Shown here piece after piece: positions 1 to 5,061 of a stretch of DNA of 5,597 nt. Source of the stretch: Candidatus Peregrinibacteria bacterium (GTDB lineage Bacteria; Patescibacteriota; Gracilibacteria; UM-FILTER-43-11); contig DAOWGG010000096.1 in assembly GCA_030637565.1 (NCBI GenBank), positions 1 through 5,597 of the forward strand. The letters are read 5' to 3'. The notes under the pieces were generated by a model, which was given only the letters and a program-made list of their open reading frames with translations, had not been told where the DNA came from and ran no database searches. Numbering within the stretch: the first letter of the stretch is position 1; each line of letters starts with the position of its first letter. Position numbers and translations under genes: made by a program.

Positions 1-659
1 AGAACTTCCCAGTTTGATTCTCCGCTGTACATTTGTTTTAGCGTTCGGCCGTGCATAGCAATCGTAACTGGTTTTTCTTCTAATAAATGTTTTACCCATT
101 CTTCGGCAATAATGCTGTCGACTCCCATTCGTGTTTTGACGGAAACAGGGAGTTCTTTTCGTGGTCCTGTCTTTGGGCTCATTTCCTTAAGGGCATTGAT
201 GAGTTTAGGGCGCAGTTCGGCTTTTTCTAGTGTGATGCCTTCCGCCCAATCTTTGGTCGCTTGTTTGACGGTTCGAATAATTTTTTTGGCTTGATCGGGT
301 ACGCGAATCAAGCCTGCCCCTGAATTTCGTCGTGCAACTTTATTGGCGGGGCACCCCATATTAATGTCAATTCCGTCGAAGCCGAGATAACAACACATCA
401 ATGCTACTTTGTAAAAAGATTCGCATTCAATGCCATAAATTTGAGCGATGATCGGTCGTTCTATTTTGCTGTAAATGAAATGATCGAGCATCGAAACAGC
501 TCCACGAGCCAATCCTTCTACATTTACAAATTCTGTGTAGGTTACATCAGGTTTTCCGTATTTGGCGGACATATAGCGGAATGCCGCGTCAGTGACGCCG
601 TCCATAGGAGAGAGGCCGATGATTGGTTTTTGGAGCTTGCTCCAGAATCCTTTTCCCAT
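1..659 (-). CDS. dus: tRNA-dihydrouridine synthase (Dus), N-terminal part, cut by window edge
   Basis: FMN enzyme that reduces uridine to dihydrouridine in tRNA, acting in the cytoplasm. I translated the minus strand from the ATG at 659 and obtained 219 open codons to the window edge; about a third of a usual 310-350 residue protein is missing. Visible TIM-barrel motifs are the N-terminal LSPMDGVTDAAFR (16-28), the active-site segment NMGCPANKV (100-108) with catalytic Cys103, VSVKTRMG (172-179) with the flavin-site Lys175, and HGRTLKQMYSGESNW (203-217). Between GAGLI (114-118) and PVSVKTRMG lies an extra stretch of about 34 residues (137-170) absent from E. coli DusB. The start is fixed by a stop codon five codons upstream (672-674). 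There is no Shine-Dalgarno sequence. It lies 139 bp downstream of the DUF3828-like gene on the same strand, so it may have its own promoter. The family call is secure; the DusA/B/C class is not. Confidence 0.95.
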   Translation of the reverse strand, partial: MGKGFWSKLQKPIIGLSPMDGVTDAAFRYMSAKYGKPDVTYTEFVNVEGLARGAVSMLDHFIYSKIERPIIAQIYGIECESFYKVALMCCYLGFDGIDINMGCPANKVARRNSGAGLIRVPDQAKKIIRTVKQATKDWAEGITLEKAELRPKLINALKEMSPKTGPRKELPVSVKTRMGVDSIIAEEWVKHLLEEKPVTIAMHGRTLKQMYSGESNWEV

Positions 660-670
660 AATAAAACCAT

Positions 671-710
671 TTTAAATTAAGAATTATGAATTAGGAATTG
701 ATAATTTAAA
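671..710. repeat. Degenerate 7-bp tandem repeat with inverted-repeat ends
   Basis: Five consecutive heptamers can be read in register from 675 to 709: AATTAAG, AATTATG, AATTAGG, AATTGAT and AATTTAA. The block is bounded by a perfect 9-bp inverted repeat, TTTAAATTA (671-679) and TAATTTAAA (702-710). It lies 11-50 bp upstream of the dus start codon. It could be a slippage-derived array, an operator-like palindrome or simply AT-rich spacer. The repetition is seen directly; any function is inference. Confidence 0.6.
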
Positions 711-711
711 A
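683..711 (-). promoter_or_regulatory. Possible promoter for dus inside the heptamer repeat
   Basis: Reading the minus strand, CATAAT (688-683) lies 17 bp downstream of TTTTAA (711-706) and ends 23 bp before the dus ATG. That distance matches the better promoters in this window. The -35 match is poor (3 of 6), there is no TGn extension, and such AT-rich sequence yields -10-like hexamers by chance, so this is tentative. Confidence 0.25.
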
Positions 712-798
712 AACACTTTCTATGCTATCGAGATGCTCAAGAAACACAGATGATTTATTTATTTGGATAGGCTATAAAAATTCTATGTCGAAAATACT

Positions 799-1695
799 TT
801 ATCTTTCTGCGCAAACGATTGATAGATCGTGTTTTTCTTCATTTAAAACATCGTTGACTAAACACATGATTTTATCTTTTTCATAACTATCTGCATTGTT
901 GATGTTTTTTTCGAATTGATTTTTTTCGAAGAATTTTTTAAGTACTGATGTATTGACGACTGCGTTCTTTACACTAAATCCCATTCCTTTGTAGGCTTTT
1001 TCTTTCAATCCTTTGTAGTCGGGGATATTCCAAGTTAAATTCATATCTTTTACCGTGGCATAATCTAAATCCAGTTCTGACTTTAAGTTTTCTAAAATAC
1101 TTCTGATTCCATCTTCTGAAAGGCAGATAATTGAGATCATTTGCCATTCATTTCCTTTTTTTGCTAAATTCACTTTTACTGATTTTATCTCGCCGGAGAA
1201 GTTTTCATTTACAATTACGCTCGCATTCCCTCCATTGATTTTTGATGGCTCTGTTTCAATTTTGGAGGGTTTTTCTTCGGCGCATAAAACGGGGTCGATT
1301 TTATCGGAATTATTTTTCAACTTCTGAGCCAATGCGGTACTTAATGAACTTTGTGATTCTAGTTCTTCTTTGATCGAATCTCCTTCGTAGTTTTGATACC
1401 AGTTGTAAAACTTTTCCACAACGGAATCGGGAGATTCTATTATCACCTCCGCCTTTTTAGTCACTTCTTTTTCCTCTGGCTCTGGAGTAGGGGGTTTAAT
1501 GACATTGAGTTCAAAGGGTTCATTGATGGTTGGCTGAGGTTCTATTTTTGGTTTTTTTAGGTTTTTCAATAAGTAATACCCTCCAAATAAAATAACAACC
1601 AAAAGCACTAAGGCGGCAAGTATCGCCCATAGGTGATTTTTCGACCCTGATGTTTTATTCATTCCATTGGATTGGAATTCATTTTCATTTTTCAT
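799..1695 (-). CDS. Membrane-anchored protein with DUF3828-like extracytoplasmic domain
   Basis: Protein of 298 residues, function unknown. Residues 1-20 are polar and 21-43 form one strong hydrophobic helix with no visible cleavage site, so it is probably a signal anchor with the bulk outside the membrane. Residues 44-88 are a Pro/Glu/Lys-rich linker. Residues 91-191 resemble DUF3828 (NTF2-like fold): a helix with VEKFYNWY (93-100), then DPVLCAEEKP (134-143), then alternating strands ending in GNEWQMISIIC (181-191). The C-terminal part (212-298) matches nothing I recognise. Four cysteines (138, 191, 278, 295) could form two disulfides if the domain is exported. The gene starts 17 bp after the 77-residue gene and is probably co-transcribed with it from the promoter at 1970-1997. 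There is no Shine-Dalgarno sequence; the stop is TAA. Gene and topology are secure, the DUF3828 assignment moderately so. Confidence 0.85.
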   Translation of the reverse strand: MKNENEFQSNGMNKTSGSKNHLWAILAALVLLVVILFGGYYLLKNLKKPKIEPQPTINEPFELNVIKPPTPEPEEKEVTKKAEVIIESPDSVVEKFYNWYQNYEGDSIKEELESQSSLSTALAQKLKNNSDKIDPVLCAEEKPSKIETEPSKINGGNASVIVNENFSGEIKSVKVNLAKKGNEWQMISIICLSEDGIRSILENLKSELDLDYATVKDMNLTWNIPDYKGLKEKAYKGMGFSVKNAVVNTSVLKKFFEKNQFEKNINNADSYEKDKIMCLVNDVLNEEKHDLSIVCAER

Positions 1696-1712
1696 AATTT
1701 TTTGATGAAATA

Positions 1713-1946
1713 CTAAGCTGCTATTGAAACGAGTTCCAATTCTACCGGCTTAAGACTTTTAATTCTGCTTCTTATGTGATCAATTGCCTTCTTTGCAGTT
1801 GGATTCCCTGGGAATGCTGTTGCAAAATTAAGTGCGGATCGAAAATCTTCGACAGCCGCTTGGGCGTCAATGTTGTTTTCTTGAATAAAGCTAAGGTCGT
1901 CACTTAACGCTTCAATTTCTGAAGGGGATATTTTTGCTGTGTTCAT
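1713..1946 (-). CDS. Small helical hypothetical protein (77 aa)
   Basis: I do not recognise this protein. It has no membrane segment, signal peptide or cysteine. Composition suggests two or three helices: an acidic one (about 8-23), a second (27-44, AAVEDFRSALNFATAF), a turn at PGNPT (46-50), then a basic third helix (51-64). The end is hydrophobic (VELELVSIAA). The helix pair around the PGNPT turn is loosely TPR-like, but that is only a resemblance. It is the first gene of a minus-strand unit, with a good promoter 24 bp upstream and the membrane-anchored DUF3828-like gene 17 bp downstream, so a cytoplasmic partner role is possible but unproven. The stop is TAG. Support for a real gene comes from the promoter, the tight spacing and codon use like its neighbours. 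Confidence 0.72.
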   Translation of the reverse strand: MNTAKISPSEIEALSDDLSFIQENNIDAQAAVEDFRSALNFATAFPGNPTAKKAIDHIRSRIKSLKPVELELVSIAA

Positions 1947-1969
1947 AATTCTTTTTTTATTTCAGCTAC

Positions 1970-1997
1970 ATTGTATCAAAAGCCAGTTAAAAATCAA
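1970..1997 (-). promoter_or_regulatory. Sigma70-type promoter for the 77-aa/DUF3828 unit
   Basis: On the minus strand, TTGATT (1997-1992) and TACAAT (1975-1970) are separated by 16 bp, and TGA directly precedes the -10, giving an extended -10. Transcription would begin near 1963, leaving a leader of about 17 nt before the ATG at 1946. It is back to back with the plus-strand promoter at 2023-2051. Confidence 0.65.
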
Positions 1998-2022
1998 TTG
2001 ATCTTGGTTGAATAGTTTTTTC

Positions 2023-2051
2023 TTGGTTTTATATATATTTTTTGGTATAAT
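2023..2051 (+). promoter_or_regulatory. Sigma70-type promoter for the 192-aa gene
   Basis: TTGGTT (2023-2028), a 17-bp spacer and a perfect TATAAT (2046-2051) preceded by TGG form the best promoter in the window. Transcription should begin near 2058, giving a leader of about 16 nt made almost only of A and T, ending in an unbroken run of A against the ATG at 2074. No ribosome-binding site is present in the leader. Confidence 0.75.
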
Positions 2052-2073
2052 AATACAAATAAAATAAAAAAAA

Positions 2074-2652
2074 ATGGCTGAAGCAGTTCCACTAGAATTT
2101 GATAGATTAAATTCACCCTTGGATAAAGGGGAGGTGCTTTCTTTTGATTGGGAAAAAATTTCTGCCTCTGATGGGGCTGATTTACTCCTTGGTTTTTTGG
2201 ATCGCTTTGAAGGACAGTTAGAGGGTGACTGGCTAAGTCATTCTGAAAAAGAAAGGCTTTGGAAGATACTGACTGACTCTCTCGTGGCTCTTTTGAGTCG
2301 TCTTGATTATCAATCCACTGATGATGCAACATGGATTAGCCTTTTTAAGGCTTTTGAGCGCATGCATGATTTTCCTCATCCTCAATATTTTTTACGATCA
2401 ATTGATTTGGTCAAGCGATTGCCTGAAAAAATCAATGTCTTAGCTCTTTTAGGAATGATTGATGCGATTGGAAAAGCTGGTCCGTCGGATCATTTTTGTC
2501 CCAATGATATTTTGAATTCCAATGAAGAAAACAGGGTTTTGATGGAAAAAGCGTTGGATCTTTTTGGTCAATGGAAGCAACAGCAGGAGCCATTGTCTGA
2601 TTTTTCTGAAGATCTTGCCGATGAGACTCGTGATAATATTCGATTGGTTTAA
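2074..2652 (+). CDS. Hypothetical acidic helical protein (192 aa)
   Basis: I do not recognise this protein. It is soluble, acidic and largely helical, with no signal peptide or membrane segment. Predicted helices include DGADLLLGFLDRFEGQL (33-49), a Trp/Leu-rich stretch around 59-77, FLRSIDLVKRL (106-116) and VLALLGMIDAIG (122-133), followed by an acidic C-terminal tail (169-188). There is one cysteine (142, in HFCPND), and no recognisable metal-binding or catalytic signature. The regular helical pairs could form an alpha-solenoid or helical bundle, which is inference only. It is transcribed alone or with hpt 86 bp downstream, although hpt has its own promoter candidate. The start follows the promoter at 2023-2051 by a short A-rich leader. 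An opposite-strand frame (2332 to 1994) overlaps its first half, but the plus-strand frame is longer and is the one with a promoter. Confidence 0.8.
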   Translation: MAEAVPLEFDRLNSPLDKGEVLSFDWEKISASDGADLLLGFLDRFEGQLEGDWLSHSEKERLWKILTDSLVALLSRLDYQSTDDATWISLFKAFERMHDFPHPQYFLRSIDLVKRLPEKINVLALLGMIDAIGKAGPSDHFCPNDILNSNEENRVLMEKALDLFGQWKQQQEPLSDFSEDLADETRDNIRLV

Positions 2653-2678
2653 GGGAGTTTTTTTTAACCTTTAATTTC

Positions 2679-2707
2679 TTTAAAGTCTTGTTTTTTTGTG
2701 GTATAAC
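2679..2707 (+). promoter_or_regulatory. Promoter for hpt (extended -10)
   Basis: TATAAC (2702-2707) is preceded by TGG (2699-2701), an extended -10, and lies 17 bp after a weak -35, TTTAAA (2679-2684). It ends 31 bp before the hpt ATG. Transcription would begin near 2714, so the AGGAG at 2708-2712 would fall at or before the transcript start and cannot act as a ribosome-binding site. Confidence 0.55.
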
Positions 2708-2738
2708 AGGAGCATTATTTACTTAATGTCGATTCATT

Positions 2739-3275
2739 ATGAAACTCCTTTATAGTCATGAAGAAATTATGAAAAAAGTTAAAGAAACTGGGGAACAGAT
2801 TGGAAAAGATTACAAGGGTAAGAATCCACTTTGCATTGGAGTTCTTAAGGGGTGTACGATATTTATGAGCCATTTATTGGTGAATATTCCCACTCCGGTT
2901 GAAATTGATTTTATGACTGTGAGTAGCTACAAGCATGGTTCTGAAAGCGGAGAGTTAAAATTGATTCAGGATCTTGATACGGTATCGGCTGGTCGACATA
3001 TTTTGATTATTGAAGACATTATTGATTCTGGTAAAACTCTCGATTTCCTTCATCGTTACTTTGAAACTAAGCAGGTTAAAAGTGTTGAGGTGGTTACTTT
3101 TGTAAATAAAGAAAATCGACGTAAAAAAGATATTCCAAAGCCAAAATATACTTGTTTTGATTGTAATCAGGATCCGTTTTTGATTGGATTTGGCTTTGAT
3201 TACAAAGAACGTTATCGAAATCTTCCTAATGTTTATTTAATGGAAGAATCAGATTTTGGTGAAGGGGATGTTTAA
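2739..3275 (+). CDS. hpt: Hypoxanthine phosphoribosyltransferase
   Basis: Converts hypoxanthine (and usually guanine) plus PRPP to IMP or GMP in the cytoplasm, the main purine salvage step. At 178 residues it has the normal bacterial length. Visible motifs are the pyrophosphate loop LKGCTIFM (36-43), the flexible active-site loop SSYKHGSES (62-70), and the PRPP signature IIEDIIDSGKT (90-100) with E92/D93 for ribose and D96 as the expected catalytic base. Lys124 (FVNKENRRK) is the expected purine-contacting lysine. The base-binding end is FLIGFGFDYKERYRNLP (147-163), with Phe147 expected to stack on the purine and Asp154 at the pyrophosphate/Mg site. The segment before it reads YTCFDCNQ (137-144), where family members usually have a GFEIPD-like sequence. 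It has its own promoter candidate and no Shine-Dalgarno sequence. The yjdM-like gene follows after 38 bp, probably on the same transcript. Confidence 0.96.
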   Translation: MKLLYSHEEIMKKVKETGEQIGKDYKGKNPLCIGVLKGCTIFMSHLLVNIPTPVEIDFMTVSSYKHGSESGELKLIQDLDTVSAGRHILIIEDIIDSGKTLDFLHRYFETKQVKSVEVVTFVNKENRRKKDIPKPKYTCFDCNQDPFLIGFGFDYKERYRNLPNVYLMEESDFGEGDV

Positions 3276-3276
3276 A

Positions 3277-3311
3277 TTTTAGATTTTTAATTTTTAGTAT
3301 TTAGTTTTTAG
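3277..3311. repeat. Second degenerate 7-bp tandem repeat, between hpt and yjdM
   Basis: Almost the whole gap between the hpt stop and the yjdM start is a run of heptamers in register: TTTTAGA (3277), TTTTTAA (3284), TTTTTAG (3291), TATTTAG (3298) and TTTTTAG (3305-3311). It ends two bases before the ATG. The consensus TTTTTAG differs from the AATTANG array at 671-710, but unit length, copy number and position against a start codon are the same. No hairpin or ribosome-binding site is visible in it. Confidence 0.6.
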
Positions 3312-3313
3312 CT

Positions 3314-3670
3314 ATGGGTCATTATTTTTGTTCTGGATGTGGAGGTAATTTTGAGGAACTTGGGGTTTGTGAAACGGAAGACTGCCAAAATCAGTGGGAG
3401 ATGATGGAGGAGTGTAATTGTTCTGATGGAAAGCATGGAATGAAAGCTGAAGAAGGAAGTGTCGTTGTTAAAGACAGCAATGGAAATGAGCTAAAAACAG
3501 GAGATTCTGTTGCCCTGGTTAAAGATCTGCCTTTGCGCGGTTCATCGAGAGTTTATAAGCGAGGTACAAAAGTTTCCAATATCAAACTCACTGACAATCC
3601 TGATGAGGTGGATTGTAAAATTGATGGGTCTGCGATTGTGCTTCGAACCGAGTTTTTAAAAAAGCTTTAG
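3314..3670 (+). CDS. yjdM: YjdM/PhnA-like zinc-ribbon protein
   Basis: Protein of 118 residues matching the YjdM (formerly PhnA) family; E. coli YjdM is about 111. The C-terminal PhnA domain is clear: VVKDSNGNELKTGDSVALVKDL (51-72), then RGSSRVYKRGTKVSNIKL (75-92) and DCKIDGSAIVLRTEFLKK (100-117). The N-terminal metal knuckle is unusual: Cys6-x2-Cys9, Cys19-x4-Cys24, then an extra Cys34-x-Cys36 and His41, whereas E. coli YjdM has two plain CxxC pairs. The biochemical role of the family is not settled. It was named for phosphonate uptake because of gene position in E. coli and is distinct from phosphonoacetate hydrolase; nothing here points to phosphonate use. It follows hpt by 38 bp and converges on the Smr gene with a 6-bp gap. 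The stop is TAG and there is no Shine-Dalgarno sequence. Confidence 0.9.
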   Translation: MGHYFCSGCGGNFEELGVCETEDCQNQWEMMEECNCSDGKHGMKAEEGSVVVKDSNGNELKTGDSVALVKDLPLRGSSRVYKRGTKVSNIKLTDNPDEVDCKIDGSAIVLRTEFLKKL

Positions 3671-3687
3671 TTTTTTTTATTTAAAGC
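3658..3687 (-). terminator. Weak rho-independent-like terminator after the Smr gene
   Basis: On the minus strand, GCTTTA (3687-3682) pairs with TAAAGC (3669-3664) around a 12-nt A-rich loop and is followed directly by six T (3663-3658). The stem is only 6 bp with two G-C pairs and overlaps the ends of both converging genes, so efficiency would be low. On the plus strand no T-tract follows the stem. Confidence 0.3.
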
Positions 3688-3934
3688 GAAAATGGACAAA
3701 GATCCTCCCGTGATTCTTAACATCCACTTCCAATCGGTGGTATAGATTTTTGATGTGCTTTTGATCTAAAAATCGTTTCACTTTTTTCATCAATGCTCCA
3801 CTTCCTTTCCCGGGAATAATTTCAACAAGCTTGATCTTTTTTTCAACGGCTTCCTGAATAATGCGATTCAATTCGTTTTCTATTTTTCCTCCTTTGTTAA
3901 AAATGTCGTGCAGATCGAGTTTGAGTTTGGCCAT
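3677..3934 (-). CDS. Stand-alone Smr-domain protein
   Basis: Single Smr domain of 85 residues with nothing attached. Smr domains occur at the C-terminus of MutS2 and in small separate proteins; characterised members are DNA- or RNA-nicking nucleases linked to recombination or rescue of stalled ribosomes. Visible features are the N-terminal LDLH (6-9), a helix (17-33), the strand LVEII (36-40), the loop PGKGSGAL (41-48) where many members have HGKGxG, and the terminal strand GRIFVHF (76-82). The His of the loop is Pro41 here, so activity cannot be assumed. It closely resembles the small Smr subfamily I recall from actinobacteria with an LVEIIPGKGSG segment. It starts 14 bp after the DUF5671-like gene and is almost certainly co-transcribed with it. 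No Shine-Dalgarno sequence is present. Domain call is strong, substrate unknown. Confidence 0.9.
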   Translation of the reverse strand: MAKLKLDLHDIFNKGGKIENELNRIIQEAVEKKIKLVEIIPGKGSGALMKKVKRFLDQKHIKNLYHRLEVDVKNHGRIFVHFRFK

Positions 3935-3948
3935 AGCTATAAAGGGCT

Positions 3949-4902
3949 TTAACGAATGGCTGGCTGTGAAGGTTTTGGATAAAGCTCGGGGTCAATCGTT
4001 CGCTCAAAACATTTTAGGCCCGCATCATGATCCCATACCTCATTAGAAGAATTATAATAGCCTTTGTCATAAGGAGAGGGGATTCGGGCTAGTGATTTAG
4101 TGCTACCGAATGGACTCGGACTATTAAAGGTGGCGCAAAGTTCAAACTGGAAAGGGGCTAATACTTTATAGTCATAAGCACTATCGGTTTCAGGGTCACG
4201 AGGCGGAATGAAGCCGGAAATTTTATTCTTCAGTTGATCGAGATCTGATGGCAATACTTGTTTAAGCTGCCAATAGTTTATGATTTCACTTTGCAGCATC
4301 TGAAGATCATTCACTCGTCGTTCATCCATGCGGATTTCACGTTGTTTCGCCGGAGAGCCGGCAACAAAAAAGCCGAGTACTAACATTCCCAAGACCAAAA
4401 AAGAGGAAGCCCAACCGACAATACCGGGAACTTTTGATTTATGGGGTTCACTTTGCACATCCCAAATATAGTAACCAAAAACTGCTCCGGCTAAAATAAG
4501 TACAGAAAGCACTTTCAGGAAAAAGGGGAGAGTAAGATCACCAGCATAAAATCGATTCACCAATTGAATTAAATCAATGATGATAGTAATCGCTGCAACC
4601 AGCAAAGTGAGATAGATGAGCCATTTGCTAAAGCGAAGATCGTGTTTTTTTGGATTTTTTCGAAGGTCTTTTTGGATAAACCACGAAAGAAGCAGGAAAA
4701 GCGGAAAGGAAACAATTAGCATTGAACTGGAAAAGCGAATGGTATCAAGAATATTTCCTGGGTAATAATTGAGAAGGTCAGGATGCCAGTAATCTACGTA
4801 AGCAAAAGAAAGGGCAATCAAGCTGATCACACCTATATATAAGGTGACCATCATCAAAAGGTGGAGGAAGACATCTTTAGGTGAGGTTCTAAGCTCAGTC
4901 AT
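3949..4902 (-). CDS. DUF5671-like membrane protein with pseudopilin-like C-terminal domain
   Basis: Protein of 317 residues in two parts. Residues 1-182 hold five hydrophobic helices at about 11-36, 57-76, 92-114, 126-147 and 160-182, starting with SPKDVFLHLLMMVTLY (7-22) typical of the DUF5671 family common in Patescibacteria. With five helices the two ends should lie on opposite sides of the membrane. Residues 183-317 are soluble: ERRVNDLQMLQSEIINYW (194-211), then VLPSDLDQL (216-224), RDPETDSAYDYKV (235-247) and FELCATF (253-259). That order resembles the globular part of type II secretion or type IV pilus pseudopilins, where a helix is followed by P-x-x-L and a DP-x-T-x-x-x-Y loop. Cys256 and Cys298 could pair if exported. 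Function unknown. First gene of a two-gene unit with the Smr gene 14 bp downstream. The family call is from memory of the N-terminal motif; the pilin resemblance is inference. Confidence 0.87.
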   Translation of the reverse strand: MTELRTSPKDVFLHLLMMVTLYIGVISLIALSFAYVDYWHPDLLNYYPGNILDTIRFSSSMLIVSFPLFLLLSWFIQKDLRKNPKKHDLRFSKWLIYLTLLVAAITIIIDLIQLVNRFYAGDLTLPFFLKVLSVLILAGAVFGYYIWDVQSEPHKSKVPGIVGWASSFLVLGMLVLGFFVAGSPAKQREIRMDERRVNDLQMLQSEIINYWQLKQVLPSDLDQLKNKISGFIPPRDPETDSAYDYKVLAPFQFELCATFNSPSPFGSTKSLARIPSPYDKGYYNSSNEVWDHDAGLKCFERTIDPELYPKPSQPAIR

Positions 4903-4930
4903 GATTTTTAATTTAATAATAAGTGTTTGT

Positions 4931-4939
4931 ATTTTAGCA
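4931..4939 (-). promoter_or_regulatory. Extended -10 promoter candidate for the DUF5671/Smr unit
   Basis: The minus strand reads TGC then TAAAAT (4936-4931), an extended -10 ending 28 bp before the ATG at 4902. No convincing -35 lies 16-18 bp upstream (the 17-bp position reads TAAATC), so the TGn element would have to compensate. The leader is AT-only and lacks a Shine-Dalgarno sequence. Confidence 0.4.
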
Positions 4940-5006
4940 TAATTAAAATGAAAGATTTATATCTGAAGCAGTTCCTGAATTGCGATTTTATTTTTAAAAG
5001 TAATAG

Positions 5007-5035
5007 TTGTTATTTTCTGTTTTTTCCTTTAGGAT
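5007..5035 (+). promoter_or_regulatory. Possible promoter for typA
   Basis: TTGTTA (5007-5012), a 17-bp spacer and TAGGAT (5030-5035) give four of six matches at each box, with no TGn extension. The -10 ends 26 bp before the typA ATG, in line with the other promoters here. Position and spacing favour it; box quality is modest. Confidence 0.35.
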
Positions 5036-5061
5036 CTATCGGCTTTAATACAAATACTTTT

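Noticed and set aside
112..294. Plus-strand open frame of 60 codons.
   Set aside because: Lies wholly inside dus on the opposite strand, which has clear family motifs; no promoter and no recognisable product.
441..680. Plus-strand open frame of 79 codons.
   Set aside because: Antisense to the 5' part of dus, with no domain or promoter; shadow frame.
721..776. Imperfect inverted repeat TATGCTATC / GATAGGCTATA downstream of the DUF3828-like gene.
   Set aside because: Needs two bulges and a loop of about 36 nt, with no T-tract in the gene's direction; not convincing as a terminator.
1994..2332. Minus-strand open frame of 112 codons opposite the 192-aa gene.
   Set aside because: The plus-strand frame is longer and has a near-consensus promoter and clean start; this frame has low-complexity, Gln/Lys/Phe-rich content typical of antisense AT-rich DNA and ends inside the promoter region.
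2653..2700. Terminator after the 192-aa gene (AAGG/CCTT arms and T-runs).
   Set aside because: Only four consecutive pairs, with mismatches beyond; the T-runs lie in the loop and far downstream.
2708..2755. AGGAG followed by a 9-codon leader ORF (ATG at 2726, stop at 2753) overlapping the hpt start.
   Set aside because: AGGAG abuts the -10 box and would not be inside the transcript; the 13-nt gap to the ATG is also too long. Probably chance.
3861..4046. Plus-strand open frame of 61 codons.
   Set aside because: Antisense to the Smr and DUF5671-like genes, both supported by domains and operon spacing.
4948..5061. In-frame 38-codon extension of typA to an upstream ATG.
   Set aside because: The added sequence is Phe/Asn/Cys-rich with no TypA similarity, the family starts at the [15 protein letters not shown] position, and the extension would overlap the likely promoter.
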